The notes under the pieces: model-generated
The model's input: the letters and a program-made list of their open reading frames with translations, nothing else
The model's database searches: none
What the model was told of the DNA's origin: nothing
Translations under genes and position numbers: made by a program
Shown: positions 47,061-58,843 of the stretch, one piece after another
Layout of the letters: the number at the start of each line of letters is the position of its first letter
How positions within the stretch are numbered: the stretch's first letter is position 1
From: Schistocephalus solidus
Taxonomy: Eukaryota > Platyhelminthes > Cestoda > Diphyllobothriidea > Diphyllobothriidae
Assembly: GCA_017591395.1 (NCBI GenBank)
Contig: WEDG01002027.1
Span: 38,030 to 102,029, forward strand
Length of the DNA: 64,000 nucleotides
Reading direction: 5' to 3'

Positions 47061-47169
47061 TTTGTGTTATTTTTACCAGCACATTTACCGTTAAGATGGT
47101 GGTATGCAACCTTCAAATGATGGAATGCAAAATGAACATTTTTGCTAGGTTCCTCTAGTAAGGATCAAA

Positions 47170-47690
47170 AACCTTAACGTGGTGGATATTTCTGGTTTTC
47201 TAAAAGCCTAGTTGAGATGGATTGATTTTTTTTGCTGTTTGATTTTTAGAAGTATTTTATGTGAAATAACCCTGAAGATGGTCCGCTTAATTTGCTAAAA
47301 ATTTTCCATGCATCTCGTCTAGACGATTGTCAAATGTTTCCCGTACCTCCACCGTCGCCTTACGTTTGCACTCAATTAGAAATGTTTTGCAATACATTCC
47401 CCTACGCTTTGCGTCTAGTCACCGGCGTTATTCGCAAAAACGCTGTTTCAGACAGTAAGCGAAACATAATCAAAACATAATTCAGCAGCTTGTTAAATTA
47501 TTGCACTGGCTTTGCTCAAATGCGTAAGCTACTATAGAGTCTGATGATGTGAGCACAAAGAATCAGAGAAAGATTATCACCAATTAAGATGGATACCTTA
47601 AAGATAAACGCCTTTAGGAAAAACGTGAATATAATCAAAGCAGCTGAAATGGGATACCAAGCGTCTGCCATTTTCTTACAATGAAAGGTT
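47170..47690 (-). repeat. Repeat R2, long inverted copy with ORF remnant
   Basis: Mirror of 6800-7300. The plus strand at 47588-47680 repeats MDTLKINAFRKNV then IIKAAE before losing the frame. Only this copy and 6655-7300 contain this extension. Confidence 0.6.
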
Positions 47691-48760
47691 ACGGTTTCGC
47701 TTAAAGTCGAGGATTGGTTTTTATCTTATTGTTTAGGTTAGAATAATGCCTAGGGTTAATGTTATATTTTAAGTTAGGGTTACTTTTGTGGTTCAGTTTA
47801 CATATGGTGTAAAGGTAACGGGTGTGACGTATGATTGGGGTTTGGGGATATTGTTGGCCTTAGGATTTCCCTTTACGGATATTTTTTTGAGAAGGGTTTC
47901 TTCCTATTAGGGTTGGGGCTTGTGTTACGGTTTAGGTTGTGTTTAATAAGGTCTTGATAAGGTTTCGTTTAGCGGTTACATAAGTGTATGTTTATGTTTT
48001 CTTAAGGTCTTATGGTTCATTAAGAGATAGTGTAAATGAAACAGGTAGAAAAATGACTGGGTTTGGGGTGATTGTTGGCCTTCTGACTTTGGTTTGCTGT
48101 TATATATTTGTTAAGGGTTTCATCTGATGAGGTTTCATGCTTTTTATGGTTTTTGTTGGGTTCAGTTAAGGAAAGGCTTGGTTTTGTTTTAGATGCTAAT
48201 TTGCAGTGTACGGTTCTGATTTGTGAAAGTATTATCTTTCAGTTTAGAGATGGTTTTAAGGTAATGGGTAGAAAAATGACTGGGTTTGGGGTGATTGTTG
48301 ACCTTATGATTTTAATTGACGCTTTTATTTTCGGTTAGGGTTTATTCCGATTATGTTTAAGGCTTGTGTTACGCTTAAAGAGGGGTTAAAGGTTTGTTTT
48401 ACAGTTAGACTTAGCGTTTGCATTCATGTTTGTGTAAGTTAGGGTAGGTTTTACGTCTAGGGTTGGCTATATGTTTTGGTTTTGGGTTGTGTTTAGTGTT
48501 TTTGTTGCGTTTATGTTAAGGGTTAATGTGAGTTTTGTGTTATTTTTACCAGCACATTTACCGTTAAGATAACGATTGGAGTATCTGTCCTTATGGGGTT
48601 TTTGGGTTGTGTTATGGAAACCTTTATGGCCAAGTCAAATTTTGAGTTAAGTGTGCGTTCGTTTGGGACTTTTGCTGTTCTGATTAGTGTTAAATTTGGA
48701 GTTATGATTACTATTCAGATTAGTTTGATGGTAAGGTTTAAGGTTAGTTAAAATTGCTTT
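47690..48760 (+). repeat. 222-bp satellite, G-rich block
   Basis: The cleanest period: the ATGAYTGG anchor is at 47831, 48053 and 48276, that is 222 and 223 bp apart. The monomers hold GGCCTTATGATTTTGG-, GGGTTTCTTCCGATTAGG- and AGAGATGGTGT-like words. Confidence 0.85.
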
Positions 48761-49001
48761 AATCATGCTAGAACATGACATGGATTCATTCTGCCATGTT
48801 AATGAACAATTAAGCACTTACGTTAGATGTTATGCACACAGTATTGTATGATTCGCACAAATTGGATTCCAGAATAAACGTGTGTCTTCATCCATACAAA
48901 CGAAGGATTTTCCTGCAACACAGACTGTAGGAGCCAACCAAACCATGGTTGTTTTAATCGATGACGTACGAAGCAACTAGAAGATTGCCCGGAGGTATGA
49001 A

Positions 49002-49310
49002 TTATGGATTAAGTGCCCTCTTGACTTCTATATTACACCCCGTTGCTTTGCAAATCTGCTGGATCCGATAAAAGACCCCCGTAATGATGGTTCGTTTAGA
49101 ACCCAAACAATGAGCAAGAACCTCTTCTCGTGTTCTTTTCCTCCAGAAACACTGAACAGTTGTGAACTCCTTCTTTCTTCTGCCATTTTTAACTTGTCTT
49201 CTGCTAGTTCGACCGTCCTGTGTTTCGAACGCGTCGCAGTTGTGCCATGCAGCGGTAGAATATTGGCGAAGCGCGTGTACCTGCGCTACCAGTACGGTGA
49301 GGGCCTCCAT
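49002..49310 (-). other. ORF with weak KH-like C-terminal half, left copy
   Basis: 102 codons; the C-terminal part reads KRTIITG then RIQQICKATGCNIEVK. This resembles the first half of a KH RNA-binding domain (II-GxxG-xxI-xxI-xxxTG-xxI), but the GxxG position is TGVF. The mirrored ORF in the other arm has the same N-terminal part and then diverges. No gene structure was confirmed. It may be a captured exon or coincidence. Confidence 0.3.
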
Positions 49311-49642
49311 AAGATTAATCCACTTACCAGATGTGATTCTAAGATATGCCCTATATTCGAGCCAATACGCTTACAAAATTACATCTGAAAGGCCCCCTTC
49401 CATTTGCATTTATGCAAGAAGTGTGGCATGTCGGCGATTTCATTTTGATATTCGTTAGTGGTTCGTAGAAAAGAAAACAATGTACGCTGTTTGCAAGTGC
49501 TTAATATGCTACCCTTTTAATCTTATACGCTTGAAAACATTTGACTCGTTATGGTTAAGGTCCACGAAAATGGAAAAGAATAAAACAGGATCTGAAAGTT
49601 GGTAATTAGTTCAAGCCATTAATCTTAATATGCTGTATTTAC

Positions 49643-49835
49643 AGGTCAGTATGTTTGAAAGGAAGAATGCAACGATCGTTGACCTCATTAACCCATCGAA
49701 AGTATGCAAAGCTCGGGACTTACGCAAAAAATGTGTAAGGGTGTCTTTTGCTGGGGCAACAAAGGAACCAGTTGAACAGAAGAACAGTTTCAAGCAGGAG
49801 GCGAGAAAGATCATCATGCCGCACCTAGAAAGATA
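49643..49835 (+). other. Exon-like ORF, open in left arm only
   Basis: A convincing acceptor (TGCTGTATTTACAG, ending 49642) precedes an open frame of about 63 codons ending in TAA. It reads FERKNATIVDLINPSKVC and VRVSFAGATKEPVEQ. The second part resembles the final strand and helix of a KH domain (V-R-V-x-G-x-x-E-x-V-E). The right-arm copy (about 58335-58545) has in-frame stops. Function unknown. Confidence 0.3.
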
Positions 49836-50390
49836 AATTCCAAGAAGTTAGTTTGGAACAGTGTATAAGCCTTTAACCGTTTAAAGTAGTTTTATCGATC
49901 CACCTGTATAGTCATACTGACTGCTCTCATTATTTGCCACAGGTTAACTTGTGCCTGTTGGGTTAAATGTGTAGCTGCCAAACCAGCATCCCGCCAGAGT
50001 CCGTTTCGCCATCGTGACCCCTACTAACAGGCTGTGTATGTGTCGTTTGGCCTTTCACCACGGCTTGTTCCAACCCGTCCTCGTTGGTCGCAGAGATGAT
50101 TGGCGGACCCGATTTTTCTTAGCCCTGGTGGTCTCCTGTCAAGAGGGTTCGTAAAACCAAATAAGGGTCAGGCAGATAAATGTGGCAGTTCACTCAGTGG
50201 TCGGTGGACATACAATCTTGGGATGCAGATTTGTCGGTAAAGTTCAGGACACTGCAGACCACTAATAACCTAGAGACAGAGAAAAATTCAGTAAAATAAC
50301 TCTCGTCTAAACGATGAAATGAGGCTTAATCAATAGTTCTGCCACATAGGTACAGCTTCAGCAGAACAGATGCGAATCCGGTAAACTTCA

Positions 50391-51195
50391 TTGACATCTT
50401 CGAATAGGAACCAGGACAAATCGGCGTCTGAGATAAGGCTAAGGACCTCCTTCGGCAGAAAGAACCTCTCTGATCACTTCACATCAAAAAACCCATTCCC
50501 TCCTAAGAGACGAACAAAAAACCCTAAAATAAGACACTGCACTAGTGAATCCGTCTGCTACGAAAAGCTGGTCCTTGATAAGGTGGACTTCCGAAGCAAA
50601 CTCCAAATGCTTCTCAACGATCGAAAGTCCTACAATGTCAGTGACGCTGCCAGTCTTAAGTTACTACTATCGGAGGTGAGCAGAACCCTGGCCAGGTTGA
50701 AGAAAGACAAAGTCTTTACCATTAAACACTGGTATATGGTGAAACCCACTGAAGTCGCTATGGCATGATTCTACTGCCTTCCAAAGATCCGCAAGCCCAA
50801 AGTACCCCTTCGGCCAATCGTCTCCCTCCGATACGCACCTACATACGGGCTTGCCAACTGGTTATTCTAGAAGTTGAAATTCCCCACCGCAGGCTCACAA
50901 ACGACAGTTTACTCTATAAAACAATTCCTCCGGAACCTAAACATAGTGTCAATTAAACCGGCTGAGAGGATGTTGCCCTTTGTTGTTATTTCACTATTTA
51001 TGCTCATACCAAATTACCTTGCCATTGAAACACTCGGGGAACATTTGCGTCAAAATTACGATGAGAACGAGGGTCAGCCCACAACTCCAGCTCTCCTAGA
51101 ACTCATGGGTTATTGCCTTAAGACAGTTTTCAGCTTCGAAGGGATCACATATAAGCAAAGCTAGGGCACCCGATGGGTGTAAAGTATGCCTTGTG
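50391..51195 (+). pseudogene. Penelope-like reverse transcriptase fragment, left copy
   Basis: A segment reading VLDKVDFRSKLQMLLND (50565-50615) leads to YCLPKIRKPKVPLRPIVS and PTYGLANWLF, the PLE hallmark before the palm. The palm then reads LPFVVISLFMLIPNYLAIET, where motif A is normally FDVxSLF. The catalytic Asp is replaced by Val. After CLKTVFSF and YKQS the next motif (normally KGTPMGSP) follows a stop at 51162, and similarity ends near 51195. The domain is therefore lost before motif C. Frame changes occur near 50765 and 50870. Confidence 0.8.
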
Positions 51196-51921
51196 TGGCC
51201 AAGGTAACGGGACACAGGAAAAGGAACCACCAACAATACATGTGAATTTTCCCTAACTTCCCAAACTTCATGTTTACGATGAAAATGAGAGTTACGTTTA
51301 TAAATAGGCCAATGGCTAAAACTATTATAATAATAACTGTGCGGTTTATATTAAGGTTAGGTCTAAGGTTACGATTATGGTGACTGTTCGCTGTAAGCGT
51401 TAAGACATGGGTATTTTTCCCATTTCTAAAATTTACCACAATATCACCTATTTTAAGAGGGCGGGCGGTCCCTATCACCATGTCCTTTTAAGGCAGCCAT
51501 ACAAGGCGCTCTGTCCCAATGGGCTGCCCAATCTCAGTGCTCAATGCCGAGGAGGTTCCGCATAATCTCGAGAAACTACTGTTCACGAGCCTCAGTTGGC
51601 TGTACGAAGGTTGGGCCCAAAGTCAAATTTGGCACCCTACGCCGTGCAGATGGGTCACGTCTTCAATTTTGACGCCCTATGTAGAGTTAGGCTAATTCTT
51701 GCACAGTTATAGGATTTTAATTAATAGAGTCTGCTTGATCCACGTAAATAATGGTAGGAACGTAACGCTGATATCAAATAACTGTATGTGAAAATTTAAC
51801 CTGAATTGACGGAACCAGCATTAGGAGCACAGAGGTGTACTGTAAATGGAAATAGAAGTACTACCGTAAACACGTCAGTAAGTATGATTAAACAAAGGAA
51901 AGCTGCCGTAATATAATTCAA

Positions 51922-52107
51922 ATGTCGGGTGAAATCAACGTTCTAGACGTTCTTGTGGCTCATAAAACCCTGCATACTTTCATGCATAAAGACCAGGACC
52001 TACTGATCACAGAAAACTTAAGAAATCCAAACAGGCTTGTGGAGGTAGCTTTAGAAGCATCCTGCATAAAGATGACGATGGGTAACATGTGCCTCCATCA
52101 AGGCTAA
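51922..52107 (+). other. ORF shared by both arms, left copy
   Basis: Contains VLDVLVAHKTLHTFM. The reverse-strand partner is at 55587-55820. Most differences between the copies change the amino acid. Unknown; possibly an old exon. Confidence 0.3.
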
Positions 52108-52269
52108 CAAGAATATACCAGCAGGTTGAGTCATTCAAGAAAGATAAAATCAATTTGTTCAATGCTGGCTAACTCAGCTGGTCATTTTGTATTTCTCTGT
52201 CATTTTTTGACATTAAATATGTATATCAAAGGTATTTGCAAATAGTGGGAAACTATTTATTCGGAGAAA

Positions 52270-53150
52270 TTTGAAAAATCTACTAACTAGCCTACATGAG
52301 CAAAACTAACAATTTGGAGGTCTGACTGGAGCCAGCAGTTTGAAGCTTCAGACCATATTCTGCACCTTCATAGCTCGTAATTTTAGGTCGAGTTTCCAGA
52401 TGCAAGCTCTGCCTAGAGGTATCTAGGCGTTCTCGTGGCTAAGCAAATTGTTCTCAGTATTACTCTAAAACGGTTTCTTCTGAACTCCTCCCAACATGGT
52501 GCTTTTCCGCACCGCTATTGTGAAACCTACCACACGTATTTTCTAATTCTTCTAAACCTTCTTCGTAATTATCATCTACCTGTAGTAGTTACTCACCTTG
52601 ATCTTAGTACGGCATTCGATAGATTGTCTGATATACGAATTGAAGCTAAAATAGAGGCTATAGGATATCGTATTCCCTTACTGACCTTATTTGATCATAC
52701 CTATTAGATCGAAAACAAAAAGGTTTTCACTGGGGTCCACATCATAAAGTCCTACACCGATTGTGAGCGGTGTCCTTCAAGGTACCGTGTTTGGTCCTTT
52801 GTTGTTATTACTTTACATTATTTATATTCATCGATAGTTGAATATTCTCAATCTTATATTTATACTTATGCCCTGAAATGCGTGCAACCCTTCTCTAAAT
52901 CGAAGGCCAAACGATGCGTAGAACAATTTCATTCGGATTCAGGCTCTCTTTTAGCATGGAGCTCCACATGGCTAATGAAGTTCTCAACTTCTTAGTGTCT
53001 CTTCATGTGTTTTGGGCCTGTAGGGCTACCGCAACCTGTTACATTTTAAGGTTGCCTGATGACTGAACGTTCCTCCATCAAAGACCAATACATTAGATCT
53101 TTTATCTCATGCCTATATAATTTAGGCCAAAGCTTGTCAGATTTGCTGTT
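52270..53150 (+). mobile_element. Degenerate CR1/Jockey-type LINE insertion
   Basis: Reads SQHGAFPHRYCET, then LPVVVTHLDLSTAFDR (52580-52626; usual motif FSKAFD), IEAIGYRIPLLT, and after a stop GVLQGTVFGPLLLLLY (usual SGVPQGSVLGPLLF). The next motif YxDD is destroyed: the reading is YTYALKC where YADDVK is expected. It lies only in the left arm, so it arrived after the inverted duplication. Confidence 0.75.
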
Positions 53151-53319
53151 TTATTTTTTAATAATTTCTACCTACCTGAAATTAAATTGAGATTTATTCC
53201 TATGATTTTGCTCCCAAATCTTGAATTTTGCTGACCATTCTTCGGTTTAATGAAAAACTCTAGCCGTTAAAAATTTTCAAATTTCAAAGTAATATCACGA
53301 AAAAACTCTTGTATCCGAC

Positions 53320-54270
53320 ACTTGGTGTTAAGGTAAAGGAGTTAGACCAATGACTGCGGTTGGGGTTAAATTTGGCCTTATGATTTTGTTTCACTGTTAT
53401 GTTATTGAATATGGATTCATCCGGGTAGGATTAGGGCATTTTCTATGGCTTGGGTAAGGTTGGATTAGGGTTTTGGTTGGTTTTCGTTTTGTTGTTACGT
53501 TGAAGTTTACGGTTAAGGATTGGTTAGTATTATAGTCCAGTTAAGAGATGGTGTAAAGATAACGGTTTAAAGCAATGACTGGGGTTAGGGTGATTGCTGG
53601 CCTTACGGTTTTGGATGCCTGTTATGATTTTGATTATGGTTTCTTCGGATAAGAGTTTTTTATGATTAAGGATGTGTTAAATAAGGGTTAGATTAGGTTT
53701 AAGGCTTGTGTTACGGTTTGGGTTGTAATAAGTTAGAGTTAGATTTAATTTTGGTAAGGTGGTTTCTTTGAATTTTATCGTTAGGTTTTGTGTTAGCATT
53801 AAGTTTCAGTTTAGGGATGGTGTAAAGGTAAGGGTTTAGAAGTATGACTGCGGTTAGCGTTATTGGTCGCTTTATCTTATTGTTATCTTATTGGTTGGGA
53901 ATTCATCCTGGTAGTGTAAGGGATTGTTTAACGGTGTGCGTTCAGTTTAAGTATTGTTAGGTTTGGTTTCGGTTAGAGGTAAACGTTTATTTGTACGGTA
54001 ATGTATTGGGTAAGCATTATCGTTTAGTTTAAATATGATGATAAGTAAACGGGTCAGACTTATGACTAGGGTTGTGTTTATTGTTGATGATTTGTAGTTT
54101 TTGTTTGATTTTTGTTTACTGTTATGTTATTGGGTAGGGTTTCTTACGATTAGAATTTGGAATTGTATTAAAGTTTGGGTAAGGCTTAACAAAGGTTAGG
54201 TTTGGTTTTCGTTAAAAGGTTAAGTTAAAGTGTACAGTTAGAGTTTTGGTGAAAATATTCATTCAGTTAA
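53320..54270 (+). repeat. 222-bp satellite, G-rich, at the palindrome centre
   Basis: TGACTGCGG/TGACTGGGG anchors appear near 53352, 53577 and 53845, with TTGGCCTTATG and GATTTTGATTATGG words. The first part (to about 53700) is mirrored at 54960-55325; the rest is in the spacer. Confidence 0.75.
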
Positions 54271-54500
54271 GTTCTGTTATTAAGAGCTGCATCTATAAAA
54301 GGCTGAGTCAATCATTTCTACACGGTTTGTTGTTTTGCTTGTTAGTGAATCAAAAATTTGCTTACGGGAAAAAGTTCACGAGGCCTTTCCTCTTTGCAAT
54401 ATTTTATAAAAACTAAGATAGCCATAGCCATTTTTCTACAGTTTTGCCCTAGAAAATGCCTCATTACCCTGCAAATTCTTCCTTTTTTCTAAATGCACAG

Positions 54501-54756
54501 CATGACAGATATGTGAACTGTTACTAAAAACTTTATGTCACGGCACGGGGTCAATCTACCGAGCTTGGACATTCCAGCCGTGCGAGATAAGCCCTCGGCC
54601 GCCGCACTGGGATGCCGAGCGATATCACAAACTTTAATTGATTGTATGGGCTTACTACATGCCGATAGAATTTGTAGTGGATGTCAGATGTTGGCCGGCA
54701 AGATGAATCATCTCGATGATGAGATTGAGAAGATGAAAATACTGTCAAAGTTTAGG
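54501..54756 (+). other. Exon-like segment in palindrome spacer
   Basis: It lies between an acceptor-like CTTTTTTCTAAATGCACAG (ending 54500) and a donor, TTTAG|GTGAGA (54757). A frame opens after a TGA at 54514 and reads MSRHGVNLPSLDIPAVRD... to EIEKMKILSKFR, about 74 codons. The base composition is noticeably less AT-rich than its surroundings. The upstream TGA argues against a simple internal exon in this frame. A TATAAAA lies at 54405. No family recognised. Confidence 0.3.
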
Positions 54757-55586
54757 TGAGAAAAAGTCGATGATAAGAATGAACCTATTGGACGGATAGC
54801 TAGAAGTAGGACAAAAGGACCTCACGTAAAATTTACGTCAGCAGCACATTCAGTAGCTGCTACGGCAGCCCTAGAATAAACAGTGAAACTGTGAGACGAA
54901 AACAACCAGCGAGAGAACTCGAAACAAACAGAAAAAAATAAATCTGTCAGTATCCGGAAACCTACTCTATCCCTTATTAAACACAACATAAACCGTAACA
55001 AACACCAATCATAATCAAAACAGTAAGCCAATATCGTAAGGCCAGCAATCACTCTAACCCCAGTCATAGCTCCAAACCGTTATCTGAACACCATCTCTTA
55101 ACTGGATCAAAATACTTAACCAATCCATAACTGTTCACTTCAACGTAAGAAATAACCGAAAAACAAAAAAACCCTAATCAAACCTTATCCAAACCAAAAC
55201 ACATGCCCTTATCCTACCCAGATGAATCCATAATCAATAACATAATAGTGAACCAAAAAATAAGGCCAACTTTAACCCAAACCGCAGGCATTGGTCTAAC
55301 TCCTTTACCTTAACACCAAGTGTCGAATACAGGAGTTGTTTCGTGAAATGACTTTGGAATTTGTAAATTTTTAACAGCTAGATTTGCTCATTAAACCGAA
55401 GAATAGACAGCAAAATTCAAGAATGGGAAACACAATCATACAAATAAGTCTCAATTTAATTTCAGGTAGGTAGAAATTCTAAGAAATAAAAAAAGTGGTC
55501 CGACTTTTTGCAATACCTTTGACATAGTTATTTAATGCCGACAATTGACGGAGAAATACAAATTGACCAGCTGAGTAAGCCAGCAT

Positions 55587-55820
55587 TTAACTAATCGATT
55601 TTATCATTCTTGAATGACTCAGCCTACTGGCATATTTTTGTGATCCTTGACGGATGCACGTGTTACTCGTCGTCATCTTTATGCAGGATGCTTCTAAAGC
55701 TACCTCCACACGCCTGTTTTGATTTCTTACGTTTTCTGTGATCAGTTGGTCCTGGTCTTTAGGCATGAAAGTATGCAGGGTTTTATGAGCCACAAGAACG
55801 TCTAGAACGTTGAGTCACCT
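55587..55820 (-). other. ORF shared by both arms, right copy
   Basis: Partner of 51922-52107. An acceptor-like AATTCGATTTCAG precedes the shared reading on the minus strand but is absent from the left arm. A one-base shift disturbs the first codons. Confidence 0.25.
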
Positions 55821-56899
55821 GAAATCGAATTAATTACGAAAGCTTTCCTTTGTTTAATCATAGTTACTGACGTGTTAACAGTAGTACTTTTTATTATTCA
55901 TTCACAGTACACCTCCGTGTCCTATTGCTGGTTCCGTCAATTCAGGTTAAAAGTTCACATACAGTTATTTGATATCAGTGTTAAGTTCCTTCTATTATTC
56001 ACGTGGATCAAGCAGACTCTTTTAACTTAAATCCTATAACTGTGCAAGAATTAACCTAACTCTACATAGGGCCTTAACGATTGCATCATCAAACCTTGCA
56101 TAAAAACCGAAGCTTGAGAGAAATGTAGAGAGGAATATGCTTTTTTAAATACAATTCAAACTTTTCATCAAAAAAGAGGGTAAAGGATTCGGAAATTTTC
56201 GCACAGGGCAGAAGAGGCATTTACCACGAGATGTTTATTATGTGTCTGACAGGCAAATCAATTTGGCGGTTGACTGAGCGGTCGATGGACATCCAAGCTT
56301 TTTTTACCTGCCTTGACCTGTGATTGTCAACTGCACCCACCATTTTAACGGCGTCAAAGTTGAAGACGTGACCCATCTGCACGTCGTAGGTTGCCAAATT
56401 TGACTTTGGGACAAACCTTCGTACAGCCAACTGAGGCTCATGAGCAGTAGTTTCTCGAGATTATGCGGAACCACCTCGGCAATGAGCCCAGAAATTGGGA
56501 CAGAGCACCTTGTTTGGCCGCCTTAACAGGACATGGTGATAGGGACCGCCCTCTTTCTTAAAAAAAGGTGATTTTGTGGTAAATTTTAGAAATGTGAAAA
56601 ATACCCGTGTCTTAACGCTAACAACCAAATTTACATAAAAATAAACTGTCACCAAAATCTTTACCTTAGACCTAACCTAAATATAAACTCCACAGATAAT
56701 ATGAAAATAGTCTTAACCATTTGCCTATTTATTATCGTAACCCCAACTCTTCCCTTAACTGCTAAAAACAACCTTAACCTAAACTGAAGCCTAACTGTCA
56801 CCTTCATCGTTAACATATGTTTTTGGAAGATAGGGCAAATTCACATGTATTGTGGGTGGTTCCTTTCCCTGTGTCCCGTTTAGGGGGCCAAATAAGGCA

Positions 56900-57700
56900 T
56901 ACTTTCCACCCATCGGGTGCCCTATATTTGCTTATATGTGATCCTTTTAAAGCTGAAGACTGTCTTAAGGCAATAACTCATGAGCTCTAGGAGAACTTGA
57001 GTTGTTGGCTGACCCTCGTTCTCATCGTAATTTTGACGCAAATGTTCCCCGAGTGTTTCAATGGCAAGGTAATTTGGTATGAGCATAAATAGTGAAATAA
57101 CATAAAAGGGCAACATCCTCTCAGCCGGTTTAATTGTCACTGTGTTTAGGTTCTGGAGGAATTGTTTTATAGAGTAAACTGTCGTTTGTGAGCCTTCTAG
57201 AATAACCAGTTTTCAAGCCCGTATGTGTGTGCGCCTCGGAAGGAGACGATTGGCCGTAGGGGTACTTCGGGCTTGCGGATCTATGGAAAGCCGTAGAATT
57301 ATGTCATAGTGGCTTCAGGGGGTTCACCATATACCACTGTTTAACGGTGAAGACTTTATCTTTCTTCTACCTGGCCAGGGTTCTGCTCACCTCCGCTAAT
57401 AGTGACTTAAGACTGGCAGCGTCGCTGACATTGAAGGACTTTCGATCGTTGAAAAGCATTTAGAGTTTGCCTTGATAGTCCAACTTATCAAGGACCGGCC
57501 TTTGGCAACAGACGGATTCACTAGTTTAGCGTCTGATTTTAGGGTCTTTTGTTCGTCTCTTAGTAGGGAATTGGTTTTTGATTTTTTTGGCGTAGTTTCT
57601 ATTTGAAGCAGGCAATGAAGTTTATTAGATGCGCATCGGTTCTGCTTAAGCTGTTTCTACGTGGCAGAACTATTGCTTAAGCCTCAGTTCGTCGTTATGA
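56900..57700 (-). pseudogene. Penelope-like reverse transcriptase fragment, right copy
   Basis: Inverted copy of 50391-51195. Motif A reads LPFYVISLFMLIPN: the Asp codon is here Tyr (TAT), whereas the left arm has Val (GTT). Both are one base from GAT. The rest is NYLAIETLGEHLRQNYDENEG and SELMSYCLKTVF-type sequence (the second in part), broken by a stop before the motif B remnant. Confidence 0.8.
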
Positions 57701-58334
57701 CGAGAGGTTGTTTACTGAATTTTTCTCTGTCTCTAGATAATTTGCGGTCTGAAGTGTCCTGAACTTTACCGATAAATCTGCATCCCAAAACTGTATGTCC
57801 ACCGACCACAGAGTGAATTGTCACATTTATTCGACTTACCCTTATTTGGTTTTACGAACCCTCTTGACAGGAGACAACCAGGGCTGAGAAAATTTGGGTT
57901 AGCCAATCGTCTCTGCGACCACCAAGGACGGGTTGGAACAAGCCGTGGTGAAAGACCAACCGACACATACACAGCCTGTTAGTAGGGGTCGTGATGGCGA
58001 AACAGACTACGGCGGGACACTGAATTGACAGGCGCAAATTAAGGTGTGGCATATGATGAGAGCAGTGAGTATCACTATAAAGTCTCTGAAGATGAGAATA
58101 CACAAGAACTACCGAAACGCCAGACACCTAATACACATCACTCGGAAAACGTCTCTTCTTCCTTAGACATACCACCAGCAAATTGCATTTTCACTACTAT
58201 TAATTATATTCGTCAGTAAGAAAAAGCCTACCGAAGACAATATTCAGGGACTTTATGCTTACTCGTTTCAGAAAGCTGGATCGATAAAAGTACTTTAAAC
58301 GGTTTGTAGACTAATACACTGTTCCAAGCAACCT

Positions 58335-58545
58335 CGTGGAATTTATCATTGTGGACGCTGCATGATAATCATTCTCGACTCTTGCTAGAAACTGTTCTTC
58401 TGTTCAACTGGCTCCCATTTTGCCCCAACGACAGTGACCCTTACGCCTATGTTGCGTAAGTCCCGAACTGAGCACACTTTCGAGGGAATGATGAGGTCAA
58501 CAATCGTTGCATTCTAGATTTCAAACATACTGGCCTGACTTCTTG
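58335..58545 (-). pseudogene. Right-arm copy of exon-like ORF, with stops
   Basis: Reverse of 49643-49835. On the minus strand it reads ATIVDLIIPSKVC and VRVTVVGAKWEPVEQ. Stops follow MFEI and KNSF. Confidence 0.4.
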
Positions 58546-58843
58546 ACCAAATTACCAAATTCCGGATACTTTTGTATTCTTTTCCAGTATCATGGATCAT
58601 AACCGTGACCAGTAAATGTTTTCAAGTGTATAAGATTAAATGAATAGCATTTTAAGCACTTGCGAACAGCGTAAATTGTTTTCTCTTCTACGTACCACTA
58701 AATAATATCAAAATTAAATCGCCGACACGCCACACTACTTGCATACGTGCAAATGGAGTGGCCATTCTGATGTAATTTTGTAAGCTTAATGGCTTGAATA
58801 TAGGGCATATCTTAGAATCACATCCGGTAATTGTATTAATCTT

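Larger units (their letters stand above)
49040..53700 (+). repeat. Left arm of 10-kb inverted repeat
   Basis: Matches 54960-59100 in reverse order: the KH-like ORF, the exon-like ORF at 49643, the PLE fragment, the GGGCGGGCGG segment (51450), the ORF at 51940, and the satellite tail from 53323. In the PLE part (about 215 bp near 50965-51180) I count roughly 13 differences. It contains an extra LINE insertion (52270-53150) that the other arm lacks. Confidence 0.9.

Noticed and set aside
47690..48760. True telomere array
   Set aside because: Words resembling TTAGGG are frequent but interspersed in a 222-bp unit; no run of exact tandem hexamers.
50391..51164. Active retrotransposon
   Set aside because: Frame breaks, loss of the motif A Asp and absence of motif C in both arms.
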